From Candidatus Litorirhabdus singularis (GTDB lineage Bacteria; Pseudomonadota; Gammaproteobacteria; Pseudomonadales; Halieaceae): DNA of 64,000 nucleotides. Both the position numbers and the translations under genes were made by a program. The stretch is from assembly GCF_026262625.1 (NCBI RefSeq), contig NZ_SHNN01000001.1:1550001-1614000 (forward strand). The letters run 5' to 3'. Below the pieces are notes generated by a model. The model saw only the letters and a program-made list of their open reading frames with translations. It was not told where the DNA came from and searched no databases. This document shows positions 52,687 through 61,054 of this stretch, one piece after another (position 1 is the first letter of the stretch; every line of letters begins with the position of its first letter).

Positions 52687-52702
52687 TGGCACAGTTATTG
52701 CT
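52687..52702 (+). promoter_or_regulatory. sigma-54 (RpoN) promoter
   Basis: TGGCAC-AGTTA-TTGCT is a full match to the -24/-12 consensus TGGCAC-N5-TTGCW. GG and GC are correctly spaced. The predicted start is about 52712, so the transcript would include the complete guanidine-I riboswitch. A possible sigma-70 -35 (TTGACG, 52728-52733) lies just downstream but its -10 is poor. Confidence 0.7.
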
Positions 52703-52763
52703 AATACTCTGGTATTGCGTGAGATCCTTGACGGGAAAGTCGAGGGCAATAGTAAACCCAATA

Positions 52764-52860
52764 GATAGCTAGGGTTCCGGTTTCATTATTGAGGCGTCTG
52801 GTCCAAGAGCCATCGACCTCCTGAAGGGGGTTACACGGAGGGATAAAAGCCCGGGAGACC
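52764..52860 (+). ncRNA. guanidine-I (ykkC) riboswitch
   Basis: The conserved aptamer elements are present in order. CTAGGGTTCCG is at 52769-52779, and CTGGTCCAAGAGC at 52798-52810 (family CUGGUCCGAGAG). ACACGGAGGGATAAA followed by AGCCCGGGAGA spans 52833-52858, with a single change from the usual ACACGGCGGGAUAAAAGCCCGGGAGA. The variable stem lies between 52811 and 52832. This class binds guanidinium and turns on guanidine transport or degradation genes. Here it sits 54 bases before an ABC importer and enzymes for guanidine assimilation, so sequence and context agree. Confidence 0.92.
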
Positions 52861-52877
52861 TAGTACAGGATCTCTCG
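52852..52877 (+). promoter_or_regulatory. hairpin at the riboswitch 3' end, candidate expression platform
   Basis: CGGGAGACC pairs with GGATCTCTCG (one bulged A and one G-U pair) around the loop TAGTACA. The left arm is the conserved 3' end of the aptamer (GCCCGGGAGA), so hairpin and aptamer exclude each other. No strong T-run follows, only AAAACTTTG about ten bases later. The switch may act on transcription through this weak element or by an unseen structure at the Shine-Dalgarno sequence GGAGG (52904-52908). Confidence 0.5.
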
Positions 52878-52913
52878 TGCCCGAAAACTTTGTGTACCAC
52901 TCTGGAGGTTTCC

Positions 52914-53906
52914 ATGAACGTTCGTTTTTCTATCCGTAAGACTCTGAGTTCTCTTGCCGCCGCGACTGCCTTGGCTGTTGTCAGTTTCGCCGCGCAGGCA
53001 GCAGAACCACTAAAAATTGGTTATAGCGACTGGCCGGGCTGGGTGGCCTGGGAGGTGGCGATTGAAAAAGGCTGGTTTAAGGAAGCCGGTGTCGATGTTG
53101 AATTCGAATGGTTTGATTATGTTGCCTCTATGGACGCCTTTGCGGCCGGTCAGCTGGATGCAGTAACCATGACTAACGGTGACACGTTGGTGACCGGTGC
53201 TACCGGTGCTCAGGGTGTGATGATTTTGATCAACGATTACTCCAACGGTAATGACATGATTGTGGCCAGGCCTGGTATTGCCACCGCTGCTGACCTAAAG
53301 GGTAAGAAGATTGGCGTTGAAGTGGGGTTTGTCGGTCATTTGCTGTTGCTCAATGCTCTGGAGAAAGTTGGGCTGACAGAATCTGATGTCGAGTTGGTCA
53401 ATGTCCCGACCAATGAAACGCCTCAAGTGCTGGCTTCTGGTGATGTGGACGCCATCGTTGCCTGGCAGCCAAACTCTGGACAAGCAATGCAGCAAGTTCC
53501 CGGGTCTAAGGCAATAGCAAGTTCCGCCGATGAGCCAGGTCTGATCTACGATGTGCTTGCCGTGAACCCTGCTTCCCTGGCGCGCCGCAAAGCGGACTGG
53601 CAGAAAGTTGTGAAAGTTTGGTACAAGACCGTTGATTATATTCTGGATGAGAAAACCAATGCAGACGCACTGTCGATCATGGCGGCGCGTGTTGGGCTTG
53701 CGCCTGATGAGTATGCCCCGTTCTTAAAGGGTACCAAGCTCTTGAAGGCGGATGAAGCCAAGAAAATCTTTGTCAAAGCCGACGGTTTTGGATCGCTGTA
53801 CGGTTCCAGCAAGATATCTGATGACTTTAATCTGAAGTATGAAGTCTATACCGAAGCGCAGGCATTAGAAGGCTATATCGACAGTTCGCTTACTAACGCC
53901 ATGTAA
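52914..53906 (+). CDS. ABC transporter substrate-binding protein (NrtA/SsuA/TauA-like), guanidine importer candidate
   Basis: This 330-residue periplasmic binding protein has a Sec signal peptide ending FAAQAAEP. The mature start [23 protein letters not shown] is typical of nitrate/sulfonate/taurine-type binding proteins, with the GQLDAV and [15 protein letters not shown] segments of the family. The ATG at 52914 follows GGAGG. The upstream riboswitch and downstream enzymes suggest the ligand is guanidinium or a guanidine derivative, which is inference. It is the first gene of the operon. Confidence 0.9.
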   Translation: MNVRFSIRKTLSSLAAATALAVVSFAAQAAEPLKIGYSDWPGWVAWEVAIEKGWFKEAGVDVEFEWFDYVASMDAFAAGQLDAVTMTNGDTLVTGATGAQGVMILINDYSNGNDMIVARPGIATAADLKGKKIGVEVGFVGHLLLLNALEKVGLTESDVELVNVPTNETPQVLASGDVDAIVAWQPNSGQAMQQVPGSKAIASSADEPGLIYDVLAVNPASLARRKADWQKVVKVWYKTVDYILDEKTNADALSIMAARVGLAPDEYAPFLKGTKLLKADEAKKIFVKADGFGSLYGSSKISDDFNLKYEVYTEAQALEGYIDSSLTNAM

Positions 53907-53937
53907 ATCGGTTCGCACTTTAAAGACAGGAATAAGC

Positions 53938-54906
53938 ATGGCTGGTTCTACACAATGGTTTGCAGTACGTAAAGCCTTGCCACAGGATCGGATGATGCTG
54001 CTAACGGTATTGTCCTTTCTGCTACCCGTATTGGTGTGGTGCCTGTTTAGCTACGCTCCCTTTATCTGGCATCCCAAGGTAGAGATTACTGAGCCAGGTG
54101 GAGTGAGCTGGTTTAAAGCCGGCATGCTGGTGGACCGGCAGGTTTTTTCGGAACAAAGCCTGGAAGCCAGGCAATCGGGTGTTTCGTTGCCCGAAGGCGA
54201 TCTTGCCAATCCGGTTTACTTGCCGGCTCCGCATGAGGTCGCGAGTGCGTTTTATACCGCGTTTACGACTGAGCCTAAGCGCAAGAGCGAACAATGGCTA
54301 CATGAGAGTTTGTGGCATAGCATCACGATCATTTTTTGGGGTTTTGCACTGTCTTCGCTGGTCGGCTTACCGATAGGGATTCTCTGCGGTACTTATGCGG
54401 CAGTGTCCAAATTGAATGAACCCTTTATCGAGTTTTTTCGTTACCTGCCAGCGCCGGCTTTTGGAGCTCTGGCGGTAGCCATACTTGGTATTCATGATGG
54501 GCCCAAGATCGCGATCATTTTTATTGGTACGTTCTTTCAACAGGTATTAATCGTAGCTAACACTACTCGAAAGTTGGACATGGCTCTACTGGAGGCGTCG
54601 TTGACCTTGGGTGCCAAAAATCTGCAGTTGTTATTTCGAGTAGTTATCCCCGGCATATTGCCGGATTTGTTTCGGGACCAACGTATTTTGTTGGGGTGGG
54701 CGTGGACTTACCTGATTGTTGCCGAGCTAATCGGTACCAGTTCAGGCATTACATGGTTTATCACTCAGCAGGCGCGCTACAAGAATTTTGACAACGTGTT
54801 TGCTGCCATCATTATGATCGGCATTATCGGCTTGCTGTCAGATTTGATTCTGTCGCAGTTGGGCAAGCGCCTATTTTCCTGGGATAAAGCCCAGGCTAAG
54901 TCCTAG
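53938..54906 (+). CDS. ABC transporter permease (SsuC/TauC-like), guanidine importer candidate
   Basis: This 322-residue inner-membrane permease has an N-terminal helix (residues 20-43) and then an unusually long external loop of about 60 residues (PKVEITEPGG through YLPAPHEV). At least five more helices follow, carrying the BPD_transp_1 EAA-like segment LEASLTLGAKNLQLLFRVVIPGI. It partners the binding protein and ATPase in importing the substrate. It follows the binding protein after 31 bases. Confidence 0.88.
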   Translation: MAGSTQWFAVRKALPQDRMMLLTVLSFLLPVLVWCLFSYAPFIWHPKVEITEPGGVSWFKAGMLVDRQVFSEQSLEARQSGVSLPEGDLANPVYLPAPHEVASAFYTAFTTEPKRKSEQWLHESLWHSITIIFWGFALSSLVGLPIGILCGTYAAVSKLNEPFIEFFRYLPAPAFGALAVAILGIHDGPKIAIIFIGTFFQQVLIVANTTRKLDMALLEASLTLGAKNLQLLFRVVIPGILPDLFRDQRILLGWAWTYLIVAELIGTSSGITWFITQQARYKNFDNVFAAIIMIGIIGLLSDLILSQLGKRLFSWDKAQAKS

Positions 54907-54925
54907 TGGGTAAGGAGCAGATCTG

Positions 54926-55876
54926 ATGAGTACGCTGGACCTACCCAGTTACCTTGAACAATCAAATAAGGTGAAAGACCGTTTTGATAAGCTCAAGGCC
55001 AGAGAGACTATTCTAGAAGTCAAAGGGTTGGGAAAAACCTTTGACAGCGCGCAGGGCACAGTAACTGCGCTCAAGGATATAAATTTCAAGACGCACCGAC
55101 GCGAGTTTGTCTGTGTAATCGGACCATCTGGCTGTGGAAAGTCGACGCTAATTCGTACGTTGGCGGGCCTTGAATCGCCTAGTAGCGGTGAAGTTTTGCT
55201 TGATGGCAAGCCGGTTTTCGAGCCGGGTCCTGATCGTGGCATGGTGTTCCAGGGTTATACCTTGTTTCCCTGGCTAACCGTTAAAAGGAACGTGATGTTT
55301 GGTCTGGAAATGTCAGGTCATTCAAGGTCCACCGCCGAGGGTGAGGCGATGGACTGGATTGGACTGGTAGGACTGGACAAGTTCGCTGATGCCTATCCCT
55401 CTCAGTTGTCGGGGGGCATGAAGCAGCGGGTAGCAATAGCCCGTGCCCTGGCCAACAAACCACGTATTCTTTTGATGGATGAGCCTTTTGGCGCGCTGGA
55501 TGCGCAAACCCGCAGTAAGATGCAGGCCAACTTGTTGGAGATATGGCGCAACATCGACATCACTGTGCTATTTATCACTCATGATCTTGATGAGGCGATT
55601 TATCTGGCAGATCGGATTCTGGTACTAAAGGCACATCCAGGTGAAGTGAATGAACTGATAGAAGTTTCGGTGCCGCGGCCTCGACATTTCGATCAGGCCA
55701 TTTCGCCAGAATTTTTGGCGACGAAAAAACGACTAGAAGAACTGATCCATCCACCGCTGGACGATAATGATGATGAACCCGGGTTATCGATGATACGAAT
55801 GGTTCCTGTCGGCGATGAAGTAGAAAATGGAGATAGCTCTGTTGATAATTCTGCGATGACCGCAGAGGTGGATTAG
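54926..55876 (+). CDS. ABC transporter ATP-binding protein (SsuB/TauB-like), guanidine importer candidate
   Basis: This 316-residue ATPase has Walker [10 protein letters not shown], signature LSGGMKQR, Walker [12 protein letters not shown] and the switch His in FITHDLDEA. It has an extended acidic C-terminus (DDNDDEPG). This is the importer ATPase type of nitrate/sulfonate transporters. It follows the permease by 19 bases. A strong hairpin lies after it, before the enzyme genes. Confidence 0.9.
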   Translation: MSTLDLPSYLEQSNKVKDRFDKLKARETILEVKGLGKTFDSAQGTVTALKDINFKTHRREFVCVIGPSGCGKSTLIRTLAGLESPSSGEVLLDGKPVFEPGPDRGMVFQGYTLFPWLTVKRNVMFGLEMSGHSRSTAEGEAMDWIGLVGLDKFADAYPSQLSGGMKQRVAIARALANKPRILLMDEPFGALDAQTRSKMQANLLEIWRNIDITVLFITHDLDEAIYLADRILVLKAHPGEVNELIEVSVPRPRHFDQAISPEFLATKKRLEELIHPPLDDNDDEPGLSMIRMVPVGDEVENGDSSVDNSAMTAEVD

Positions 55877-55912
55877 GGCGACATTGGTCGCGCAAAAATA
55901 TTCTTTCAATCG

Positions 55913-55934
55913 GCGGTGGGGACGACCCCGCCGC
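55913..55934 (+). terminator. strong intercistronic hairpin between transporter and enzyme genes
   Basis: GCGGTGGGG and CCCCGCCGC form a 9-base-pair stem (one T-G pair) with the loop ACGA, about 36 bases after the ATPase stop. A mildly T-rich TCTATCTCT follows. It may attenuate transcription or stabilise upstream mRNA, separating transporter from enzyme expression. The 178-base gap to the next gene has no other clear feature. Confidence 0.5.
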
Positions 55935-56054
55935 TCTATCTCTAACGGGACGGCCCGCAACAGTTTGTAATGCTAGAGCCTTCTAAATGCCGGTCAACGT
56001 ATCGGAAAAATCACTATCTTTATGTTTCAGCTCTGACTCAGGGAGGGCAAAGCT

Positions 56055-56801
56055 ATGGGTGATTCCAGCCATCTTAAAGTTTTCTATCAGGACACACTGC
56101 CCGGCGGTAGTCACTGGTCCATGACGCTTCGTAAAGGTACTACCCTGCGTCTGATTGACGATGAAGGCGGTGCCAACGTCGGGATGTTGATGTATAACCC
56201 TTCAAATCCTCTGGAGCGTTACAACGCGCCCGACACTCTAAAGTGTCAGCACAGCTTCAAGCTTACGCGTGGGCATTGCCTGTACTCTGACATGGGCAGA
56301 ATTTTCTGTTCGATTATCGAAGATACGGCGGGTTGGCACGACACCGTTTGCGGTAACTCCAATCGCGCCATGATTGAAGAAAAGTGGGGGCACCGTAGCT
56401 ATCAAGAGTATCGCAACGATTGGCAGCTCAATGGCCATGACAGTTTGCTGGTGGAGGTGGCCAAGTATGGTTTGGGGAAAAAGGACTTGGCGGCCAATCT
56501 CAATCTATTCAGCAAGGTGGCCGTTGACGAATCGGGTAACCTGCAATTCGATGAATCGCATGGCACGGCTGGCAGTTTTGTGGATCTGCGTTTCGAGATG
56601 GATACGCTGGTGGTTATGCATACCTGTCCGCATCCACTGAATCCTGCCGAAGACTATCCACGCAAGTCAGTTAGCTACCACCTGCGAAAATCGAACCCGG
56701 TCGCGGTTGATGATCTGTGCAGGAATCACTGCCCCGAAAACCAGCGCGGTTTCCAAAACACGGAGTTGTTTACGCTTGGGTTACCGGGAGCCAGCTCATG
56801 A
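56055..56801 (+). CDS. urea-carboxylase-associated protein 2-like; carboxyguanidine deiminase subunit candidate
   Basis: This 248-residue protein of the DUF1989/urea carboxylase-associated family has the segments [40 protein letters not shown] and [12 protein letters not shown] later [10 protein letters not shown] motif gives Cys and His that probably bind a metal. Recent work assigned two such proteins to a two-subunit carboxyguanidine deiminase (CgdAB), which converts carboxyguanidine to allophanate. Riboswitch context supports that role. AGGGAGG precedes the ATG. Its end overlaps the partner gene by 4 bases. Confidence 0.85.
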   Translation: MGDSSHLKVFYQDTLPGGSHWSMTLRKGTTLRLIDDEGGANVGMLMYNPSNPLERYNAPDTLKCQHSFKLTRGHCLYSDMGRIFCSIIEDTAGWHDTVCGNSNRAMIEEKWGHRSYQEYRNDWQLNGHDSLLVEVAKYGLGKKDLAANLNLFSKVAVDESGNLQFDESHGTAGSFVDLRFEMDTLVVMHTCPHPLNPAEDYPRKSVSYHLRKSNPVAVDDLCRNHCPENQRGFQNTELFTLGLPGASS

Positions 56802-57436
56802 TTGTGAAAAGTGCTTTGCAGGCAAGCCAGAGCGTGTATCGAGAGTCAGTAGAATCCGGCGACTACTATATGCGCCCTCTGAAGGCTGGGCAGTTCCTTC
56901 GTATTCTTGATCTGCAGGGTAATCAGGCCGCGGATACACTGTTTTATAGCGAGGCTGATCCCACCGAACGCTACAGTGCGATAGATACGGTTCGTGAGCA
57001 GGGCAACGTTTATCTCACCGCCGGTACAGTGTTAATGAGTACCGAGAATAATCCGATGCTCGAAATCACAGCCGACACTTGTGGACGACACGATACGCTG
57101 GGCGGCGCCTGTGCCACGGAATCAAATACGGTTCGCTATGCGCTGGAAAAAAAGTGCATGCACGCCTGCCGCGACTCCTATCTCTTGGCGGTAGCGGAAA
57201 ATGAAAACTTCGGCATGAGCAAAAGAGACATCACCCACAATATCAATTTCTTCATGAACGTACCGATTACGCCCGAAGGTGGGTTGAGCTTTGAAGATGG
57301 TATCAGTGACGCTGGAAAATACGTGGAGCTGCAGGCAAAGATGGATGTCATTGTACTGATATCCAACTGCCCACAGCTCAACAATCCGTGTAACGCCTAT
57401 AACCCGACACCCATCGAAGTTTTGATCTGGGACTAA
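56798..57436 (+). CDS. urea-carboxylase-associated protein 1-like; carboxyguanidine deiminase subunit candidate
   Basis: This 212-residue paralogue of the preceding gene has [49 protein letters not shown] and the closing [18 protein letters not shown]. The last is the typical metal-binding Cys end of the family. The ATG at 56798 overlaps the stop of its partner, with GGGAG upstream, so the two are translationally coupled as expected for subunits of one enzyme. The longer frame from 56717 lies inside the partner gene and is rejected. CgdAB identity is from family and context. Confidence 0.85.
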   Translation: MIVKSALQASQSVYRESVESGDYYMRPLKAGQFLRILDLQGNQAADTLFYSEADPTERYSAIDTVREQGNVYLTAGTVLMSTENNPMLEITADTCGRHDTLGGACATESNTVRYALEKKCMHACRDSYLLAVAENENFGMSKRDITHNINFFMNVPITPEGGLSFEDGISDAGKYVELQAKMDVIVLISNCPQLNNPCNAYNPTPIEVLIWD

Positions 57437-57441
57437 GACCT

Positions 57442-60400
57442 ATGTTCAGTCGAGTATTGATTGCTAACCGTGGCGCTATAGCCACTCGTATTATCCGCAC
57501 CCTTCAGGAAATGGGGGTAGAGTCTGTCGCCGTCTATAACGAGGCCGACGCCGAGTCCCTGCATGTGCAACGAGCCGATACTGCGGTGAGTCTCGGCGAA
57601 GGCAGCGCTGCAGAGACTTATCTGAATATGGATAAGATACTGGAGGCGGCCCTGGTTGAGGGCGCCCAGGCGATTCATCCCGGCTACGGTTTTCTCAGTG
57701 AGAATACCGAGTTTGTCAGCCGTTGTGAGGCTGCAGGCATAGCATTTATTGGTCCCACCGCTGAACAAATGAATCTCTTTGGCCTCAAGCATTTGGCGAG
57801 GGTCGCTGCAGAGCAAGCTGCTGTGCCGCTGGTGCCGGGATCACCCCTGCTGAGTGATATCGACGATGCGCTAAATTGGGCAGCGGATGTAGGTTATCCG
57901 GTAATGCTTAAAAGTACCGCCGGTGGTGGCGGTATTGGCATGCAGGTATGTGATAACAAAGAGTCTCTGACCAGCGCTTGGGGCAGCGTAAAGCGTCTAG
58001 GTGCGAACTATTTTGCGAATGACGATGTGTTTCTCGAAAAGTACATCGGTAATGCCCGTCATATTGAAGTACAGGTGTTTGGTGATGGCACGGGTTCTGT
58101 AGTGTCTTTGGGAGAGCGCGATTGCTCCGCCCAGCGGCGTAACCAGAAGGTTATCGAGGAATCACCGGCCCCGAATCTAGACCAGTTGACTCGGGAAAAA
58201 CTACATATTACCGCAGAACGTCTGATGGCCTCGGTTAATTATCGCAATGCCGGTACGGTGGAATTCATTTTTGATGCGGATCAGCAGCAATTCTACTTTC
58301 TGGAGGTCAATACCCGACTACAAGTTGAGCATGGTGTCACCGAACTTGTATGGGGTGTAGATCTTGTCAGTTGGATGCTACAACTTGCGGCTGGGGATTT
58401 GCCGGATTTGACGAGTCTCAAGTCCGCGCTGACGCCATCAGGTCACGCCATCCAGGTGCGTGTATATGCCGAGGACCCGGCCAAGGACTTCCAACCCTGT
58501 GCCGGTTTGCTGTCATCAGTGAAATGGCCCGAAGCTCGCGGGCTGCGCATCGACCACTGGGTGGAATCAGGTGTTGAAGTACCTTCATTGTTCGACCCAA
58601 TGCTGGCAAAGGTGATTGCCTATGGCACGGACCGATTGCAGGCTTTGGCGAAACTCTCTGCAGCGTTAGCGGAAAGTGAGCTCTATGGCATCGAAACCAA
58701 TCTTGATTACTTGCAGGCGCTGCTGGCCGAACCGGTCTGTCAGCACGGGAAACTACTGACCCGTAGTCTATTGGATTTCAATTATCAGCCGCGGCTTGTG
58801 CAGGTAATACAGGGGGGTACGCAAACCACAATTCAGGACTATCCCGGACGGTGTGGCCTTTGGAATGTTGGTGTTCCACCTTCCGGCCCCATGGACTCGC
58901 TGTCTTTTCGCCTGGCCAATCGTTTACTGAAGAATTCGCAGCAGGCGGCGGCTCTGGAGATAACGCTGAATGGTCCTACTCTGCTATTTACCAGTGCCAC
59001 GCAGCTGGTGATCTGCGGCGCAGAGATTGAGGCTAGCGTCGATGGTCAAGCAGTGGCGATGAATAGCGTGCTATCGATTGACGCCGGTCAGACTCTGAAG
59101 CTGGGCAAAGTGCTCGCTGGTGCACGCAGTTATCTGGCGATTGCCGGTGGTATTCAGTGCCCTCAATACCTTGGCTCACGCTCTACTTTTACACTTGGTC
59201 AGTTCGGCGGCCATGCCGGCCGCGTTCTGCGTGCCGGTGATGTATTGCGGCTGGATGAGACTGAATCGTCGAAGCGGATTACTTTGCCCTCGCGGATGGT
59301 GCCCGCCATTTCTGATCATTGGACCTTACGTGTTATGTATGGCCCTCATGGCGCGCCGGATTTCTTTAAGAACAGTGATATTGATACCTTGTTTAAACAT
59401 GAGTGGGAGGTTCACTACAACTCCAGCCGCACCGGTGTGCGTTTGATCGGTCCAAAGCCCGACTGGGCAAGAGAAACTGGCGGTGAGGCCGGTTTGCACC
59501 CCTCCAATATTCATGACAATGCTTATGCCTTCGGCACGGTCGACTTTACCGGTGATATGCCGGTCATTCTGGGCCCAGATGGACCCTCACTCGGTGGTTT
59601 TGTCTGTCCTGCAACCGTTATTCAGGCCGACTTGTGGAAGCTGGGCCAGCTCAAGGCCGGTGCCAAAGTGCGCTTTCAGGCGGTGACGCTGGAACAAGCG
59701 GTTGCGCTGGAGTCTGCTCAGGATGAGTCGATAGCCCTTCTGTCAGAGTTGCCGGACCCAGTGGCGGGTAGTAAGTCACTAGTTTCACCGATTATTAAGA
59801 CCTCAGTGTTTGGCGATGATGAGGTCGTTTACCGTTTGGCCGGAGATCATTTTCTATTAGTTGAAATGGGACCGCTGGAACTGGATATCGAAAGACGATT
59901 TAAAGTCCATGCCCTGATGCTTTGGCTTGGGGATAATCTGCTACCCGGCATGCGTGAAATGACGCCCGGTATTCGCTCACTGCAGGTGCACTATGATTCA
60001 CAGCAGCTGTCGGTTGCTATGCTTATGGCGCTGATAGAAAAGGGCTGTAGGCAGCTGGCTGACAAGCAGCAGCTTAGCGTCCCAGCGCGAGTTGTTCACC
60101 TGCCACTAAGCTGGGATGACGATGCCTGTCGTCTTGCTATTGAAAAGTACGTGCAATCAGTGCGTCCCGATGCACCGTGGTGTCCGAGCAATCTGGAGTT
60201 TATCCGGCGCATTAATGGACTGCCGGATATTGAGGCAGTAAAGGACATTGTTTTCGATGCCTCTTATCTGGTCATGGGCCTGGGCGATGTGTACCTGGGA
60301 GCTCCGGTGGCGACACCTCTGGACCCGCGTCATCGGCTGGTTACCACCAAGTATAATCCGGCTCGTACCTGGACCGCCGAAAACTCTGTGGGTATCGGTG

Positions 60401-61029
60401 GGGCGTATATGTGTGTCTATGGTATGGAGGGACCGGGAGGCTACCAGTTTGTTGGTCGCACGCTGCAAATGTGGAACCGCTACCGTCACACTGAATGTTT
60501 TGAGCAACCCTGGTTGCTTCGATTCTTTGATCAGATTCGCTTTTACCCGGTATCACCCGAGGAATTGCAACAAATACGGCGTGATTTTCCGCTGGGAAAT
60601 TATCCGCTGAAGATCGAAGAGATTGAATTTGACCTGGTGGACTACCAACAGTTTCTTGATCGGGAAGCAGATTCTATTAATCAGTTTCAGCACCTGCGTG
60701 AGGGTGCGTTTGCGGAGGAACTCGAGCACTGGCGAGCCGAGGGCTTGCTGACGTACGAGCAGCAAGAAGCTGAAGTTCCAGACCTTCAAATTGAGCAACT
60801 ACCGGAAGGTGTTACAGCGATTACTAGCGCTGTTGCCGGCAATGTCTGGCAACTGCAGGTGGCGGAAGGCGACTCAGTCAGGGCCGGCGATGTGCTGATG
60901 GTACTGGAGTCGATGAAAATGGAAATCGATATTCACGCGGAATGTGATGGCCGCGTGGAGAAGATTTACTCACAGAAAAGCCAAGGTGTTGTCGCCGGTC
61001 AGACTTTGCTGTGGCTGAGCAACTCCTAA
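57442..61029 (+). CDS. biotin-dependent guanidine carboxylase (annotated family: urea carboxylase)
   Basis: This 1195-residue multidomain enzyme has, in order: a biotin carboxylase (residues 1-450, ATP-grasp loop STAGGGGIGMQ), the carboxyltransferase with KipA/KipI-like halves (GRCGLWNVGVPPSGPMD near 470 and NPARTWTAENSVGIGGAYMC near 975), and a C-terminal biotinyl domain with K1159 in ESMKME. It carboxylates substrate nitrogen using ATP and bicarbonate. Enzymes found with CgdAB and a guanidine-I riboswitch prefer guanidine over urea; the specificity-determining residue could not be read here. It begins 5 bases after the deiminase pair. Confidence 0.9.
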   Translation: MFSRVLIANRGAIATRIIRTLQEMGVESVAVYNEADAESLHVQRADTAVSLGEGSAAETYLNMDKILEAALVEGAQAIHPGYGFLSENTEFVSRCEAAGIAFIGPTAEQMNLFGLKHLARVAAEQAAVPLVPGSPLLSDIDDALNWAADVGYPVMLKSTAGGGGIGMQVCDNKESLTSAWGSVKRLGANYFANDDVFLEKYIGNARHIEVQVFGDGTGSVVSLGERDCSAQRRNQKVIEESPAPNLDQLTREKLHITAERLMASVNYRNAGTVEFIFDADQQQFYFLEVNTRLQVEHGVTELVWGVDLVSWMLQLAAGDLPDLTSLKSALTPSGHAIQVRVYAEDPAKDFQPCAGLLSSVKWPEARGLRIDHWVESGVEVPSLFDPMLAKVIAYGTDRLQALAKLSAALAESELYGIETNLDYLQALLAEPVCQHGKLLTRSLLDFNYQPRLVQVIQGGTQTTIQDYPGRCGLWNVGVPPSGPMDSLSFRLANRLLKNSQQAAALEITLNGPTLLFTSATQLVICGAEIEASVDGQAVAMNSVLSIDAGQTLKLGKVLAGARSYLAIAGGIQCPQYLGSRSTFTLGQFGGHAGRVLRAGDVLRLDETESSKRITLPSRMVPAISDHWTLRVMYGPHGAPDFFKNSDIDTLFKHEWEVHYNSSRTGVRLIGPKPDWARETGGEAGLHPSNIHDNAYAFGTVDFTGDMPVILGPDGPSLGGFVCPATVIQADLWKLGQLKAGAKVRFQAVTLEQAVALESAQDESIALLSELPDPVAGSKSLVSPIIKTSVFGDDEVVYRLAGDHFLLVEMGPLELDIERRFKVHALMLWLGDNLLPGMREMTPGIRSLQVHYDSQQLSVAMLMALIEKGCRQLADKQQLSVPARVVHLPLSWDDDACRLAIEKYVQSVRPDAPWCPSNLEFIRRINGLPDIEAVKDIVFDASYLVMGLGDVYLGAPVATPLDPRHRLVTTKYNPARTWTAENSVGIGGAYMCVYGMEGPGGYQFVGRTLQMWNRYRHTECFEQPWLLRFFDQIRFYPVSPEELQQIRRDFPLGNYPLKIEEIEFDLVDYQQFLDREADSINQFQHLREGAFAEELEHWRAEGLLTYEQQEAEVPDLQIEQLPEGVTAITSAVAGNVWQLQVAEGDSVRAGDVLMVLESMKMEIDIHAECDGRVEKIYSQKSQGVVAGQTLLWLSNS

Positions 61030-61054
61030 ATCAAATTACAGTTGGGTAGGTTTA

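Noticed and set aside
52728-52756. Sigma-70 promoter with -35 TTGACG before the riboswitch
   Set aside because: The -10 hexamer at the correct spacing (TAGTAA/AGTAAA) is poor, whereas the sigma-54 match just upstream is complete. A secondary role is not excluded.
57442-61029. Urea as the natural substrate of the carboxylase
   Set aside because: The guanidine-I riboswitch and deiminase pair fit guanidine better; urea could still be a minor substrate.
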